In this document: positions 27,256 to 36,184 of the stretch, in pieces
How positions within the stretch are numbered: position 1 is the stretch's first letter
Layout: each line of letters opens with the position of its first letter
Source of the DNA: JAXGXJ01 sp040772905
Lineage (GTDB): Bacteria; Actinomycetota; Thermoleophilia; RBG-16-64-13
Assembly: GCA_040772905.1 (NCBI GenBank)
Contig: JAXGXJ010000006.1
Coordinates: forward strand, 124,001-188,000
Reading direction: 5' to 3'
Length of the DNA: 64,000 bases
The notes under the pieces: generated by a model
The model's database searches: none
The model's input: the letters and a program-made list of their open reading frames with translations, nothing else
Told to the model about the DNA's origin: nothing
Position numbers and translations under genes: made by a program

Positions 27256-28157
27256 TCGCGTGCGCGACCGGCCTTGCAGCGTTCCGCCGCTCCCATGCGC
27301 ACATGCATGATGAGAGCGCGTGCCGCGGCGGACAGCAACCGGTCACGGGGGTAGATGATGACCAGGTCGCGGGTGAGTGGCTCGGCGAACGGGACAGCCA
27401 CCAGCCCGTCAAGAGTCTGCGGATCGAGCAGGATGCGTGGCATGGCCGCCACTCCCAGGCCTTCGCGTACCAGGGCTTGGGTCAGCTCGGGGTAGGTGGC
27501 TCTGTATGAGAAGATCGGCTCGATGCCGGCGCGCCGGAAGGCGTCGATGACGATGTTCCCCGCGTTGACGGTGCTCGGCGGCACCAGGACGGACTCCCGC
27601 GCGAGCGCGCCCAATCGTACCGCGGTCTCCCCGGCAAGGCGGTGTCCCTCCGGCACCACGAGCAAGATGTCCTCGGTCAACAGGTGGTGAGACGCCGTGC
27701 GGGCCGAGCCCCAGGGCGTGATGACGGCCGCGTCGAGTTCGCCGCGTATGACCGCTTCTTCGAGCGGTGCGTCATCACGCTCCGACAGGTTTATGCTCAC
27801 CCGCGGATAGGCGGCGGCGAACGAGGCCAACGGCTGAGTCAACAGACGGGCGAAGATGCTGCCGTAGGCGCCGAAGCGCACCGCACTGGCTCCCCCGCCC
27901 GCCTGCTCCCGCAAGAGACTCACGGCCATGTCGGCCCGATTGACGATGGCCTGAGCCATGGGCAGGAGCAACTGGCCGTTGGCCGTGCACTCCACGTGCC
28001 TGCCGTAGCGTTCGAAAAGGCGCACGCCCAGCTCGCTCTCCAGACGGTTGATGTGTCTGCTGAGCGTCGGCTGAGACATGTGGAGCACGCGAGCCGCGCG
28101 ACTGAAGCTACGTTCCTCCGCGACCGCGACAAAAGACCTGAACAGATTGAGTTCCAT
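27252..28157 (-). CDS. LysR family transcriptional regulator
   Basis: A 301-residue LysR regulator. The N-terminal helix-turn-helix reads LFRSFVAVAEERSFSRAARVLHMSQPTLSRHINRLE; the effector domain follows (VRFGAYGSIFARLLTQPLASF onwards). It is divergent from the molybdenum hydroxylase operon, the classical LysR arrangement, so it probably controls that operon. A dyad-symmetric site lies 6 bases upstream of its start codon. It is translationally coupled to the HAD gene. Confidence 0.92.
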   Translation of the reverse strand: MELNLFRSFVAVAEERSFSRAARVLHMSQPTLSRHINRLESELGVRLFERYGRHVECTANGQLLLPMAQAIVNRADMAVSLLREQAGGGASAVRFGAYGSIFARLLTQPLASFAAAYPRVSINLSERDDAPLEEAVIRGELDAAVITPWGSARTASHHLLTEDILLVVPEGHRLAGETAVRLGALARESVLVPPSTVNAGNIVIDAFRRAGIEPIFSYRATYPELTQALVREGLGVAAMPRILLDPQTLDGLVAVPFAEPLTRDLVIIYPRDRLLSAAARALIMHVRMGAAERCKAGRARE

Positions 28158-28162
28158 CTATA

Positions 28163-28185
28163 CGGGATTGTAATAATCAAACCCG
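28163..28185. promoter_or_regulatory. LysR-type operator candidate (T-N11-A dyad)
   Basis: A 23-base imperfect palindrome has outer arms CGGG-TTG and CAA-CCCG (7 of 8 outer pairs match) around an AT-rich centre. It includes the T-N11-A spacing usual for LysR regulators. It lies in the 179-bp gap between the divergent lysR-type gene and the hydroxylase operon. The rest of this gap is AT-richer than its surroundings, with no clear second site. Confidence 0.5.
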
Positions 28186-28336
28186 ATTATGAAAAGATGC
28201 GGATCACTCGACCGCCGGACACGGTCCGTCGTAGAATCCTGGGATGGTATCTTTGTGGTCGACACAAAATGCCTGCATGTTCGCAAGGATGCCCGCTCGC
28301 CGCGCTGACGCGCCAGTTCGAAAGAGGATGGTCGCC

Positions 28337-28867
28337 ATGTCCACAGTCGAAGAGAAGCGAATCGTCTCCAAGGAGACCGTGACGTTATTGGTGAACGGAG
28401 AGACCCATGACGTCGTGGTCGAACCTCAATGGACCCTTCAGTACGTCCTTCACGACAAGATGGGACTGTTGGGGACCAAGGAGTTCTGCGCCGAGGGAGC
28501 ATGCGGCGCCTGCAGTGTCATCCTGGAAGGACGTCCCGTCCTCTCCTGCATGATGCTGGCCATCGAATGCGCGGGCAAGCCTATCGAGACCATCGAGGGC
28601 ATCGCCCAGGCCAACCATCCTCTCATCGACGCCTACATCAGGAACAGCTGCATGCAGTGCGGCTTCTGCACCCCGGGCTTCGTGGTGACGGCCAAGGCCC
28701 TCCTCGACCGCAATCCCGATCCCAGCATCGAAGATATCAAAGAAGCCATGGTCGGCAACCTCTGCCGCTGTGGCACCTATCCCGCCCACATCAAAGCCAT
28801 CCAGGAAGCCGCCGCCGTCCTTCGCGGCGTAGTGGTCGCCGGTGCCCAGGGAGGTGGTCAGCAGTGA
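28337..28867 (+). CDS. [2Fe-2S] subunit of a molybdenum hydroxylase (xanthine dehydrogenase family)
   Basis: A 176-residue iron-sulfur subunit. The plant-type [2Fe-2S] site is C-A-E-G-A-C-G-A-C with a fourth Cys in RPVLSC. The second cluster comes from CMQCGFCTPG and CRCGTY; the Gln in MQCGFC contacts the molybdopterin dithiolene in known enzymes. It passes electrons from the Mo site to FAD. ATG 28337 has AAAGAGG 9 bases upstream; the longer frame to 28244 adds non-conserved residues. The stop overlaps the next GTG start. Confidence 0.93.
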   Translation: MSTVEEKRIVSKETVTLLVNGETHDVVVEPQWTLQYVLHDKMGLLGTKEFCAEGACGACSVILEGRPVLSCMMLAIECAGKPIETIEGIAQANHPLIDAYIRNSCMQCGFCTPGFVVTAKALLDRNPDPSIEDIKEAMVGNLCRCGTYPAHIKAIQEAAAVLRGVVVAGAQGGGQQ

Positions 28868-31335
28868 GCCCTGAACAGCAGAAGGTCGATCCGCATCAGC
28901 AGATGCAGGACGTCCAGGACAACAAGATCGCCGATCCGCATCCGCTGCAGGAGTTCAAGGTCATCGGCCGGCGCGGCGTCATCCGCAACGACGGGCGCGA
29001 GAAGGCCACCGGGGCGGCCAAGTACACCATCGACGTGCAGCTGCCCGGCATGTTGCATGCGCGTTTCCTCACTTCGCCCTATCCCCACGCGAAGATAGTG
29101 GGCATGGACACCTCCGAGGCCGAGAAGCTCCCCGGCGTGCGCTGCATCCTCCGCTATGACGATCCCGAGTTGCGGGAAGGCGTGGCAGTCAGCGGACATG
29201 AGCTCAATGCCGTGGCGGCGCTGCCCGGCATCGCCCACTTCCAGGGCGAGGAATGCGGCGCGTTCGTCGTCGCCGACACCGAGGAGATCGCGGAGAACGC
29301 CTTGAAGCTCATCAAGGTGCAGTGGGAACAGCGGCCTTTCGTCTTGGACGTGGAACAGGCCATCGAGCCGGGCGCGCCCCTCTCCAACCCGGAGGAGTTC
29401 CCCGACGGCAACAAGTTCATGGTCTATCGCGAAGGCCACGGCGACGTGGAGCAGGGCTTCGCCGAGGCCGACCAGACCCTCGAGTTCAAGTGGACCTTCG
29501 GCCTCAACACATGGGTGGGGCCCGAGCGCCCCTGCGGAGTGTGGCGCTGGAACGGTGACTTCGCCGAGGTGTGGGTGAAGCAGCAGCGGCCGCACATCGC
29601 CAAGCGCGCCATCTCCACCTGGTACGGCGGCATCCCCATGAGCAAGATCGACATCCACTGCCCCTACCAGGGTGCCAGCTTCGGCGGCTGGAGTCAGATG
29701 GCCTGGAACCTCGCCGGTACCTACCTGGCCGGCCTCGCCTCCAAACGCACCGGCCGTCCCGTCAAGTGGGCCTTCAACCGCCGCGAGGACTTCTACGGCG
29801 GCAACATGGACTCCGGCGTCTTCTACGTGAAGGTGGGGTTCAAGAACGACGGCACCATCACCGCCGTCTCCATGCGGGGCGTCACCCTGAACCAGGACAT
29901 GCCCATCTTCGGCATCGTGGCTCACCTCATGGAGAACACGAAGATCCCGCACATCCAGGGCATCACCGAGGCGGCCTGGGTGAACAAGGGCCACACGGTA
30001 CCCACCCGCTGCGAGATGAACATCAACTGCTACGCTGTCAACCTGGTCTGTAACCACGTGGCCGACGCCTTGGGCATGGACCCGGTGGAGGTCGCCCTCC
30101 TGAACGACGGCGCCGAAGGTCACGACATGACCTGGCTGAACGAACGCAAGGCCGAGTTGGGCTTCCAGGTGCGCGACAGCCTGGCCGAGTGCGTGGAGAA
30201 GGGCAAGGCCGCCATCGGCTGGGACGAGAAGTGGCACGCGCCCGGCGCCAAGCGGCTGCCCAACGGCAGGATGCACGGACTCGGCTTCTGCTGGAGCCAC
30301 GAGTGGGATGATTCCGCCGGCACCAGCGAGATCGCCATGTACTTCGAGCGCAACGACGGCTCGCTCACCATCCTCGGCTGTCGGGCCGACGTGGGTGTGA
30401 ACGCCGAGACAGCATACTGCCAGATCGCGGCAGACGAGCTGGGCGTGCCGGTGGAGACCGTCCGCTTCAAGCACCAGGAGGACGCGGGGTTCTACACCAT
30501 GACCCCGGACACCTCCACCAACCTGGCCGTCAACGGCTGGGCGGTCCGCAACGCCGCCCGTATCCTCAAGCAGAGGTTGCTCGAGGAGGCCGTGGCTCCC
30601 CGGGCCAAGACGCAGTTGGCTGAGTACCCGCCGGCCTTCCCCGGTCTGTCGGCTGAAGATCTCGACGTGAAAGACGGCGTGATCTTCGAAAAGGCCAACC
30701 CCGACAACAACATGACCATCGCCGACTTCATCGGCCCCAGCGGTGCCAACGGCCCCATGAGCGGAACCGCCGGTGAGCCCTTCTTCAGTTCGGCGGAAGA
30801 AGGGCTGGCCTACCCCATGCGCGGCACTCCGCCGACGTTCGACTTCGGTTGGCAGATCCAGCGCGGGTGCTACCTTGGCGTGCGTCTGCGTTTCTGCCGC
30901 CAGGCCTACTTCATGGAAGTGGAGGTCGACACCGAGACCGGCCAGGTGGACATCATCAAGCTGGTCACCTGCAACGACGTGGGCAAGGTCATCAACTGGG
31001 ACGGCTGCGAGGGTCAGGCGTACGGCGGCGGCATCATGGCCATCGGGCGCGGCATGATGGAAGAGGTGGTCTACGACGAACGCACCGGCATCATGCTGAA
31101 CGGCAACCTTCTCAACTACAAGATCCCCACCATGATGGATTACGGCGACATCGAGACCATCATGGTCGAGACCGCCATGGGTTACGGCCCCTACGGGTCG
31201 GTGGGCATCGGAGAGGACGTGGCGACGGTGGTACCGGCGCTCATCGGGCCGGCTGTACAGAACGCGCTGGGGGTGTGGGTGGAAGGCTATCCCATCACTC
31301 CCGACCGAGTGCTCCACGCGCTCGGCAAAGCCTAG
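28864..31335 (+). CDS. molybdopterin-binding subunit of a molybdenum hydroxylase
   Basis: An 823-residue catalytic subunit. GTG 28864 overlaps the preceding stop as GTGA and has GGGAGGTGG upstream. The a/b hammerhead (GREKATGAAKYTIDVQLPGMLHARFLTSPYPHAKI) leads to the Mo-binding domains, with PYQGASFGGW and the catalytic Glu in GSVGIGEDVATVV near residue 780. It hydroxylates an aromatic, purine or aldehyde-type substrate. Substrate-binding residues of true xanthine dehydrogenase cannot be confirmed, so I leave the substrate open. A long antisense frame across the gene is an artefact. Confidence 0.92.
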   Translation: MSPEQQKVDPHQQMQDVQDNKIADPHPLQEFKVIGRRGVIRNDGREKATGAAKYTIDVQLPGMLHARFLTSPYPHAKIVGMDTSEAEKLPGVRCILRYDDPELREGVAVSGHELNAVAALPGIAHFQGEECGAFVVADTEEIAENALKLIKVQWEQRPFVLDVEQAIEPGAPLSNPEEFPDGNKFMVYREGHGDVEQGFAEADQTLEFKWTFGLNTWVGPERPCGVWRWNGDFAEVWVKQQRPHIAKRAISTWYGGIPMSKIDIHCPYQGASFGGWSQMAWNLAGTYLAGLASKRTGRPVKWAFNRREDFYGGNMDSGVFYVKVGFKNDGTITAVSMRGVTLNQDMPIFGIVAHLMENTKIPHIQGITEAAWVNKGHTVPTRCEMNINCYAVNLVCNHVADALGMDPVEVALLNDGAEGHDMTWLNERKAELGFQVRDSLAECVEKGKAAIGWDEKWHAPGAKRLPNGRMHGLGFCWSHEWDDSAGTSEIAMYFERNDGSLTILGCRADVGVNAETAYCQIAADELGVPVETVRFKHQEDAGFYTMTPDTSTNLAVNGWAVRNAARILKQRLLEEAVAPRAKTQLAEYPPAFPGLSAEDLDVKDGVIFEKANPDNNMTIADFIGPSGANGPMSGTAGEPFFSSAEEGLAYPMRGTPPTFDFGWQIQRGCYLGVRLRFCRQAYFMEVEVDTETGQVDIIKLVTCNDVGKVINWDGCEGQAYGGGIMAIGRGMMEEVVYDERTGIMLNGNLLNYKIPTMMDYGDIETIMVETAMGYGPYGSVGIGEDVATVVPALIGPAVQNALGVWVEGYPITPDRVLHALGKA

Positions 31336-31369
31336 ACAGCCGAGCTCTCGAGACGAGGAGACTACTCAC

Positions 31370-33733
31370 ATGAAACCATTCAGGCACGTCAGCGCCGAAA
31401 CCCTGGAAGAGGCCACCTCCTTACTGAAGGAGTACCAAGGCACCGCCCGCGTCATCGCAGGCGGCACCGATCTGCTGGGCGAGATGAAGGACTGCATCCT
31501 TCCCGATGCCGATTATCCCCAGGTGATCATCGACCTCAAGCGCATCCCGGGACTCGAATATGTCCGCGAGGACGACCACACCCTCTACGTGGGCGCCCTC
31601 ACCAGGCTTGAGGACCTGGCTCAGAACGAGCTCCTCAAGCGCGACTATCCTGTGCTGGCTGAGGCGGCGCACCGCACCGCATCGCCCCACATCCGCGAGA
31701 TGGGCACCGTCGCCGGCAACATCTGCCAGAACAACCGCTGCTGGTACTACTGGCTGTCCGACGATCTCTTCCACTGCCTGCGCAAGGGCGGGAACGTCTG
31801 CTATGCGCTCACCGGCGACAACCGCTACCACTCCGTGTTCGGTGCGGCCAAGGTGGAGGACACCTTGACGGGTTGCGCGCAGGGCTGCCCCAACAGCATC
31901 GACATCCCCGGCTACCTGGCTCAGATCCGCGAAGGCGACATGGAAGCGGCGGCACACACGCTCCTGCGCCGCAACCCCATCCCCGCGATCACCGGTCGCG
32001 TGTGTCCGCACACCTGCCAGACCGAGTGCGCCCGAGCCGAGTTCGACGAGTCGGTGTCCATCCGCGAGATCGAACGCTATCTGGGCGACCAGATCCTGGC
32101 CGATCCCATCACCTATTACCCCACTCCCGTGCAGACGACGGGCAAGAAAGTGGCCGTGGTAGGTTCAGGGCCGGGAGGCCTCTCCGCCGCGCACTATCTG
32201 CGCCAGGCCGGTCATGAGGTGACGGTGTTCGAGCGCATGCCCGAGGTGGGCGGTCTGCTCCGCTACGGCATCCCCGCCTACCGCCTGCCCCGCGAGGTGC
32301 TGCGCACACAGGTGGCGGCCTTCGCCGGCGAGGGTGTGGAGTTCCGCACCGGCACCGAGATCGACGCCGCTGCCTTCGCCCAACTGCAGAAGACCTACGA
32401 CGCCGTGTTCGTCGCCGCAGGTGCGTGGCAGGAGACGTCGGCCGGTATCAGTGGCGAGGAGTGTCTGCTCCCCGGTACTCAGGTGCTACGCAGCGAAGAG
32501 CTGGCGGCCATGAAGGGCAAGACCGTCGGTGTCATCGGCGGCGGCAACACCGCCATCGACGTGGCCCGCTCACTCCTGCGCGTGGGCGCCCAGCCGGTCA
32601 TCTACTACCGGCGTACGCGTGAAGAGATGCCGGCCCTGGCCGAAGAAGTGGCTAAGGCTGAGGAAGAGGGCGTGCGCTTCGCGTTTCTCACCTCGCCGGT
32701 GGCGGCAAGCGCCGAAGAAGGCGCCGTGGACCTCACCTGCTGCCGCATGGAACTGGGCGAACCCGACGCCAGCGGACGCCCCCGGCCGGTCAAGGTCGAG
32801 GGATCAGAGTTCGACGTGCACTGCGACGCGGTGCTCAAGGCCATCGTCGAGCGGCCGGACTACTCACTGCTCCCTGCCGCCATGGTGGATGCGAACAACC
32901 GCTTGAAGATCGATGAGTCCACTTACGCCTTGGGCGATGGTGTGTTCGCGGGCGGCGACTTCGTCACCGGCCCCGCTACTGTCGCGCAGGCCACCAACGC
33001 CGGCCACGAGGCCGCACGCCACATCGACATGCTGCTCACCGGTCGCACCATGGCCGATGAGGCCGCACCGGTGTGTGCGTGGGGAGAGACATTCGACGGC
33101 ACCTGCCTCGAGCAGTCCAGCCGGGTGCTTCCTCCGGAGCTCTCGGTGGAGGAACGGGTCAAGAGCTTGGACATCGAAGAGAGCGCCACGTTGGACCTGG
33201 ACGCCGTGCGTGACGAAGCCCATCGCTGCTTCAACTGCGGCTGCGTAGCGGTGAGCCCCTCGGACCTGGCCGCCGCCCTGGTGGCGCTGGATGCGCGCAT
33301 CAAGACGACCACCCGGACCATCTTCGCAGAGGACTTCTTTGCCGTGGGCGTCAACCGCAGCACGGTGCTGGCCCCCGATGAGGTAGTGCTCGAGGTGCAG
33401 GTGCCGGCGTTGCCGGCGGGCGCCAAGTCCGTCTACACGAAGTTCGCGCTGCGCAAGTCCATCGACTTCCCCATCGTGAACGTCGCGGCGGTCATCACCA
33501 ATGAGAAGGGCGTGGTGAAGTCGGCCCGCATCTGTCTCAACTCGGTGTACGCGACGCCGCTGCGGGTCACCGCCGCCGAGGAGGCCCTGGTGGGTAAGAC
33601 CATCGACGAGACTACGGCTGAGCAGGCGGCGGAAGCCGCGCTGGCCGACAGCTTCGCGCTGCGCAAGAACAGCTACAAGGTCCAGATCGCGAAGACCCTG
33701 GTCAAGCGGGCCATCCTGGCCTGCGCGGAATAG
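31370..33733 (+). CDS. FAD subunit of molybdenum hydroxylase with a GltD-like oxidoreductase nested inside
   Basis: A 787-residue fusion. Residues 1-158 are the first part of a CoxM-type FAD domain (ARVIAGGTDLLGEMK; PHIREMGTVAGNICQN), stopping at RYHSVFG. Residues 160-625 are a complete GltD-like unit: Fe-S cysteines 169, 173, 212, 216, 220; FAD loop VAVVGSGPGGLSAAH; NAD(P)H loop VIGGGNTAIDVARSLLR; and a late Cys group at 620, 623, 625. Residues 626-787 resume the FAD domain (VAVSPSDLAAALVALDA) and end with the CO-dehydrogenase flavoprotein C-terminal domain. The insertion falls in the loop that normally joins these parts. It probably exchanges electrons with NAD(P)H. Confidence 0.9.
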   Translation: MKPFRHVSAETLEEATSLLKEYQGTARVIAGGTDLLGEMKDCILPDADYPQVIIDLKRIPGLEYVREDDHTLYVGALTRLEDLAQNELLKRDYPVLAEAAHRTASPHIREMGTVAGNICQNNRCWYYWLSDDLFHCLRKGGNVCYALTGDNRYHSVFGAAKVEDTLTGCAQGCPNSIDIPGYLAQIREGDMEAAAHTLLRRNPIPAITGRVCPHTCQTECARAEFDESVSIREIERYLGDQILADPITYYPTPVQTTGKKVAVVGSGPGGLSAAHYLRQAGHEVTVFERMPEVGGLLRYGIPAYRLPREVLRTQVAAFAGEGVEFRTGTEIDAAAFAQLQKTYDAVFVAAGAWQETSAGISGEECLLPGTQVLRSEELAAMKGKTVGVIGGGNTAIDVARSLLRVGAQPVIYYRRTREEMPALAEEVAKAEEEGVRFAFLTSPVAASAEEGAVDLTCCRMELGEPDASGRPRPVKVEGSEFDVHCDAVLKAIVERPDYSLLPAAMVDANNRLKIDESTYALGDGVFAGGDFVTGPATVAQATNAGHEAARHIDMLLTGRTMADEAAPVCAWGETFDGTCLEQSSRVLPPELSVEERVKSLDIEESATLDLDAVRDEAHRCFNCGCVAVSPSDLAAALVALDARIKTTTRTIFAEDFFAVGVNRSTVLAPDEVVLEVQVPALPAGAKSVYTKFALRKSIDFPIVNVAAVITNEKGVVKSARICLNSVYATPLRVTAAEEALVGKTIDETTAEQAAEAALADSFALRKNSYKVQIAKTLVKRAILACAE

Positions 33734-33796
33734 GCCGAAGAGACCGACGCGGCCGACAAGACCGAACGAGGTGCAGCACAGCGATCGCCGGGTGCC

Positions 33797-34072
33797 ATGG
33801 ACGTAGCAGTGGACATCTTCTACCCGCAACTCAAGCAGCTCGTCGGCGACGCCGACGAGCTGCGCCTTCAGGGTACAACGGTGGGTGAGTGCCTCGCCGA
33901 CCTGGTCCGCCGCTTCCCCGCGGCCGAGAAGCTGCTCTTCAAGATGCCGGGCGCGCTCCATCGCCTGGTCTACGTGTTCGTGAACCACGAGGGCATGCAG
34001 AAGGCCCCCATGGATCGACCGCTGAAGGCGACCGACCGCCTCATCATCGCCGTGTTGGCGTCGGGAGGCTGA
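33797..34072 (+). CDS. MoaD/ThiS-like sulfur carrier
   Basis: A 91-residue ubiquitin-fold protein ending in Gly-Gly (IAVLASGG), the hallmark of sulfur carriers that are adenylated and thiocarboxylated. MoaD members supply sulfur to molybdopterin. Its place in a molybdenum hydroxylase operon supports a role in cofactor supply for this enzyme. No dedicated MoaE or MoeB gene is nearby. Confidence 0.82.
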   Translation: MDVAVDIFYPQLKQLVGDADELRLQGTTVGECLADLVRRFPAAEKLLFKMPGALHRLVYVFVNHEGMQKAPMDRPLKATDRLIIAVLASGG

Positions 34073-34074
34073 CC

Positions 34075-34401
34075 ATGGCGGGGATCGACTGCGCGGCCCC
34101 CCTGCGCGCCATCGTCATCCACGAGCGCGACAATGTGGCCACCGCGCTGGCCGCCCTGGTCGCGGGCGAACAGGTGACCACGACGGCCGGCGACCGAATG
34201 GTGACCGTGACGCTCCGCGCCGCCATCCCCTTCGGGCACAAGTACGCGCTCGAGCCCATCCCTCTCGACGGCTCGGTGATCAAGTACGGTGAGGTCATAG
34301 GATCGGCTTCGGCTCCCATCTCGCCCGGAGATTACGTGCACGTGCACAACGTCGACGGCATCAAGGGCCGCGGCGACAAAGCGGCGAGGGACTCCCGATG
34401 A
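34075..34401 (+). CDS. UxaA-family dehydratase, SAF (small) subunit
   Basis: A 108-residue SAF domain like the N-terminus of altronate dehydratase UxaA: IVIHERDNVATALAAL, then ITLRAAIPFGHKYAL-type strands with the HK pair, and IKYGEVIGSASAPISPGDYVHVHNV. It starts 2 bases after the MoaD stop and overlaps the large subunit by ATGA. The two together make one split UxaA enzyme, which removes water from sugar acids or related hydroxy acids. Confidence 0.83.
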   Translation: MAGIDCAAPLRAIVIHERDNVATALAALVAGEQVTTTAGDRMVTVTLRAAIPFGHKYALEPIPLDGSVIKYGEVIGSASAPISPGDYVHVHNVDGIKGRGDKAARDSR

Positions 34402-35555
34402 AGTTCTCCGGATATGTTCGACCCGATGGCGGCGTGGGCGCACGCAACCATGTGCTCGTCTTCCCCACAGTGGTCTGTTCGGCCAGCGTGGCGCAGAGGA
34501 TCAGCTCCGGTGTGCCCGGCACTGTGAGTGTCTATCACCCCCATGGATGCGGCCACTTGGGCGACGACTATGCGCACATGCTGCGCTCCATGGTCGGGTT
34601 CTGCTGCAACCCGAACGTGGGCGGCGTCCTGCTGGTGGGCCTGGGCTGTGAGCAACTCACCACGGGTCTGCTGGCGGCGGAGTTGGAGCAGAGGGGCCAG
34701 CGGGTGCGGACGGTGGATATCCAAGACGTGGGCGGCACCAACGCGGCCATCACTAAGGGGATGGAACTAGCCCACCAGCTCTTGCACGAGACCAAGACCG
34801 ATGTGCGCACGCCGGTGGATGTATCACATCTCACACTGGGGATGAAGTGCGGCGGCTCCGACACACTCTCAGGCCTCACCGCCAATCCCGCGACCGGAGT
34901 GGCCGCCGACCTGTTGGTGGCCGCAGGCGGAACCGTACTCATCACCGAAGTGCCCGAGATGATCGGAGCAGAAGAGGTCTTGGCCCGCCGCGCCGCCGAC
35001 GACCAGGTGCGGAGCCGCATATACCAGATCGTCCACGACATGGAGCAGTCCATACTCGCCACGGGGGTCGACGTGCGCGGCACCGAGCCATCGCAAGGCA
35101 ACATCGCCGGCGGCCTCACCACCTTGGAGGAGAAGTCGCTTGGGGCCATCCTCAAGGGCGGAAGCACGCCCGTCCAGCAGGTGGTGGCGTTCGCCGAGCG
35201 GCCGTCCAGGAAGGGGCTGTTGATAATGGACGGGCCGGCGCTGGATGCGGTGTGCGTCACCGGCATGCTGGCGGCGGGCGCCCAGGTGATCGTCTTCACC
35301 ACGGGCCGGGGGAGCCCGCTGGGTTCTGCGATCGCCCCGGTGCTCAAGGTGGCCACCAACACCGCCATGTTCGAACACCTACGCGACGACATGGACCTCG
35401 ATGCCGGCCGCATGATCAGCGGCACGACGAGTCTCGAGGAGATGGGTCAGGAGATACTGGAGCGCGCCGTCGCGGTCGCGTCGGGAGAACCGACGCGCAG
35501 CGAGTGTCTGCTGCACCACGAGTTCGCCATCCACAGCATCGGGCCCGCCGTATAG
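34398..35555 (+). CDS. UxaA-family dehydratase, large subunit
   Basis: A 385-residue protein like the C-terminal part of altronate/galactarate dehydratase. It starts with the family's FSGYVRPDGGVGARNHVLVFPTVVC. Metal-binding candidates are in HPHGCGHLGDD, GLGCEQL and MKCGGSD. The last gene of the operon. The pairing of a Mo hydroxylase with a UxaA-type dehydratase suggests a pathway that hydroxylates a ring or side chain and later dehydrates a polyhydroxy acid; this is inference. Confidence 0.85.
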   Translation: MKFSGYVRPDGGVGARNHVLVFPTVVCSASVAQRISSGVPGTVSVYHPHGCGHLGDDYAHMLRSMVGFCCNPNVGGVLLVGLGCEQLTTGLLAAELEQRGQRVRTVDIQDVGGTNAAITKGMELAHQLLHETKTDVRTPVDVSHLTLGMKCGGSDTLSGLTANPATGVAADLLVAAGGTVLITEVPEMIGAEEVLARRAADDQVRSRIYQIVHDMEQSILATGVDVRGTEPSQGNIAGGLTTLEEKSLGAILKGGSTPVQQVVAFAERPSRKGLLIMDGPALDAVCVTGMLAAGAQVIVFTTGRGSPLGSAIAPVLKVATNTAMFEHLRDDMDLDAGRMISGTTSLEEMGQEILERAVAVASGEPTRSECLLHHEFAIHSIGPAV

Positions 35556-35558
35556 CAC

Positions 35559-36011
35559 TCAGAGGCCCTGCGTCGCCAGCATGACGGCCCAGCGGGTCGC
35601 CCGCTCCAACTCACCTTCCTCCAGCGCCGGCTCGCCGCTCTTGGTCACGAAGAAGCTCTCCCCCGGAGAACACAGAGCCAGGCCACGGTTCTTCGCCAGC
35701 CTCGAACCGGCCAGGGCCGCGGAGCCCGTCAGAAGCCGGTTCAAGCGGAAACGTGTGTCGAACAGAGCCACGCGCAACCCGGGGACAGGACCCGCCGGGA
35801 GACGGTCCAGCGCGCTCTTGAGCGGCGCAGAGAGGCCGCGCCCGTGGGTGGGGCCACCGATGAGGGCCAGATCGTAACCACTCAGCGTCAGTGGGCCGTC
35901 GGCTACCGGGCGGCACGTCACCTCGTGCGCATCTCTCAAGGCGTCCGCCATGGCACGTGCGAGTCTCTCGGTGTTGCCGAACTTGGAGTCAAAGGTGACG
36001 AGCACCCTCAC
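35559..36011 (-). CDS. flavodoxin-domain protein
   Basis: A 150-residue flavodoxin fold. The FMN phosphate loop is VTFDSKFGNTERLARAMADAL, and a second FMN loop reads LIGGPTHGRG. GTG 36011 has GGGAGG upstream; the longer frame to 36125 has no support. It could carry electrons or sense redox state. It is convergent with the UxaA operon. Confidence 0.8.
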   Translation of the reverse strand: MRVLVTFDSKFGNTERLARAMADALRDAHEVTCRPVADGPLTLSGYDLALIGGPTHGRGLSAPLKSALDRLPAGPVPGLRVALFDTRFRLNRLLTGSAALAGSRLAKNRGLALCSPGESFFVTKSGEPALEEGELERATRWAVMLATQGL

Positions 36012-36184
36012 GTGCGCTACCTCCCTACACCTGCGGCACCGTGCTGATGATGCCTTCGTCTCTGCATGAGACAAGTCTAGAGAGTCCCGCGAAGTCGCGC
36101 ACCCGCCAGTCGAGCGGTCTGCCACCTGGCCACTAGGCCTGTTCTATGCGATCCCTGTCGCGCCGGGGTGTGCTCTGCGCAGGG

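Noticed and set aside
28858..31317. 819-codon open frame on the minus strand
   Set aside because: It mirrors the molybdopterin subunit gene, is full of His/Val/Gly/Asp from reversed codons, and shows no family motif. The plus-strand protein is clearly real.
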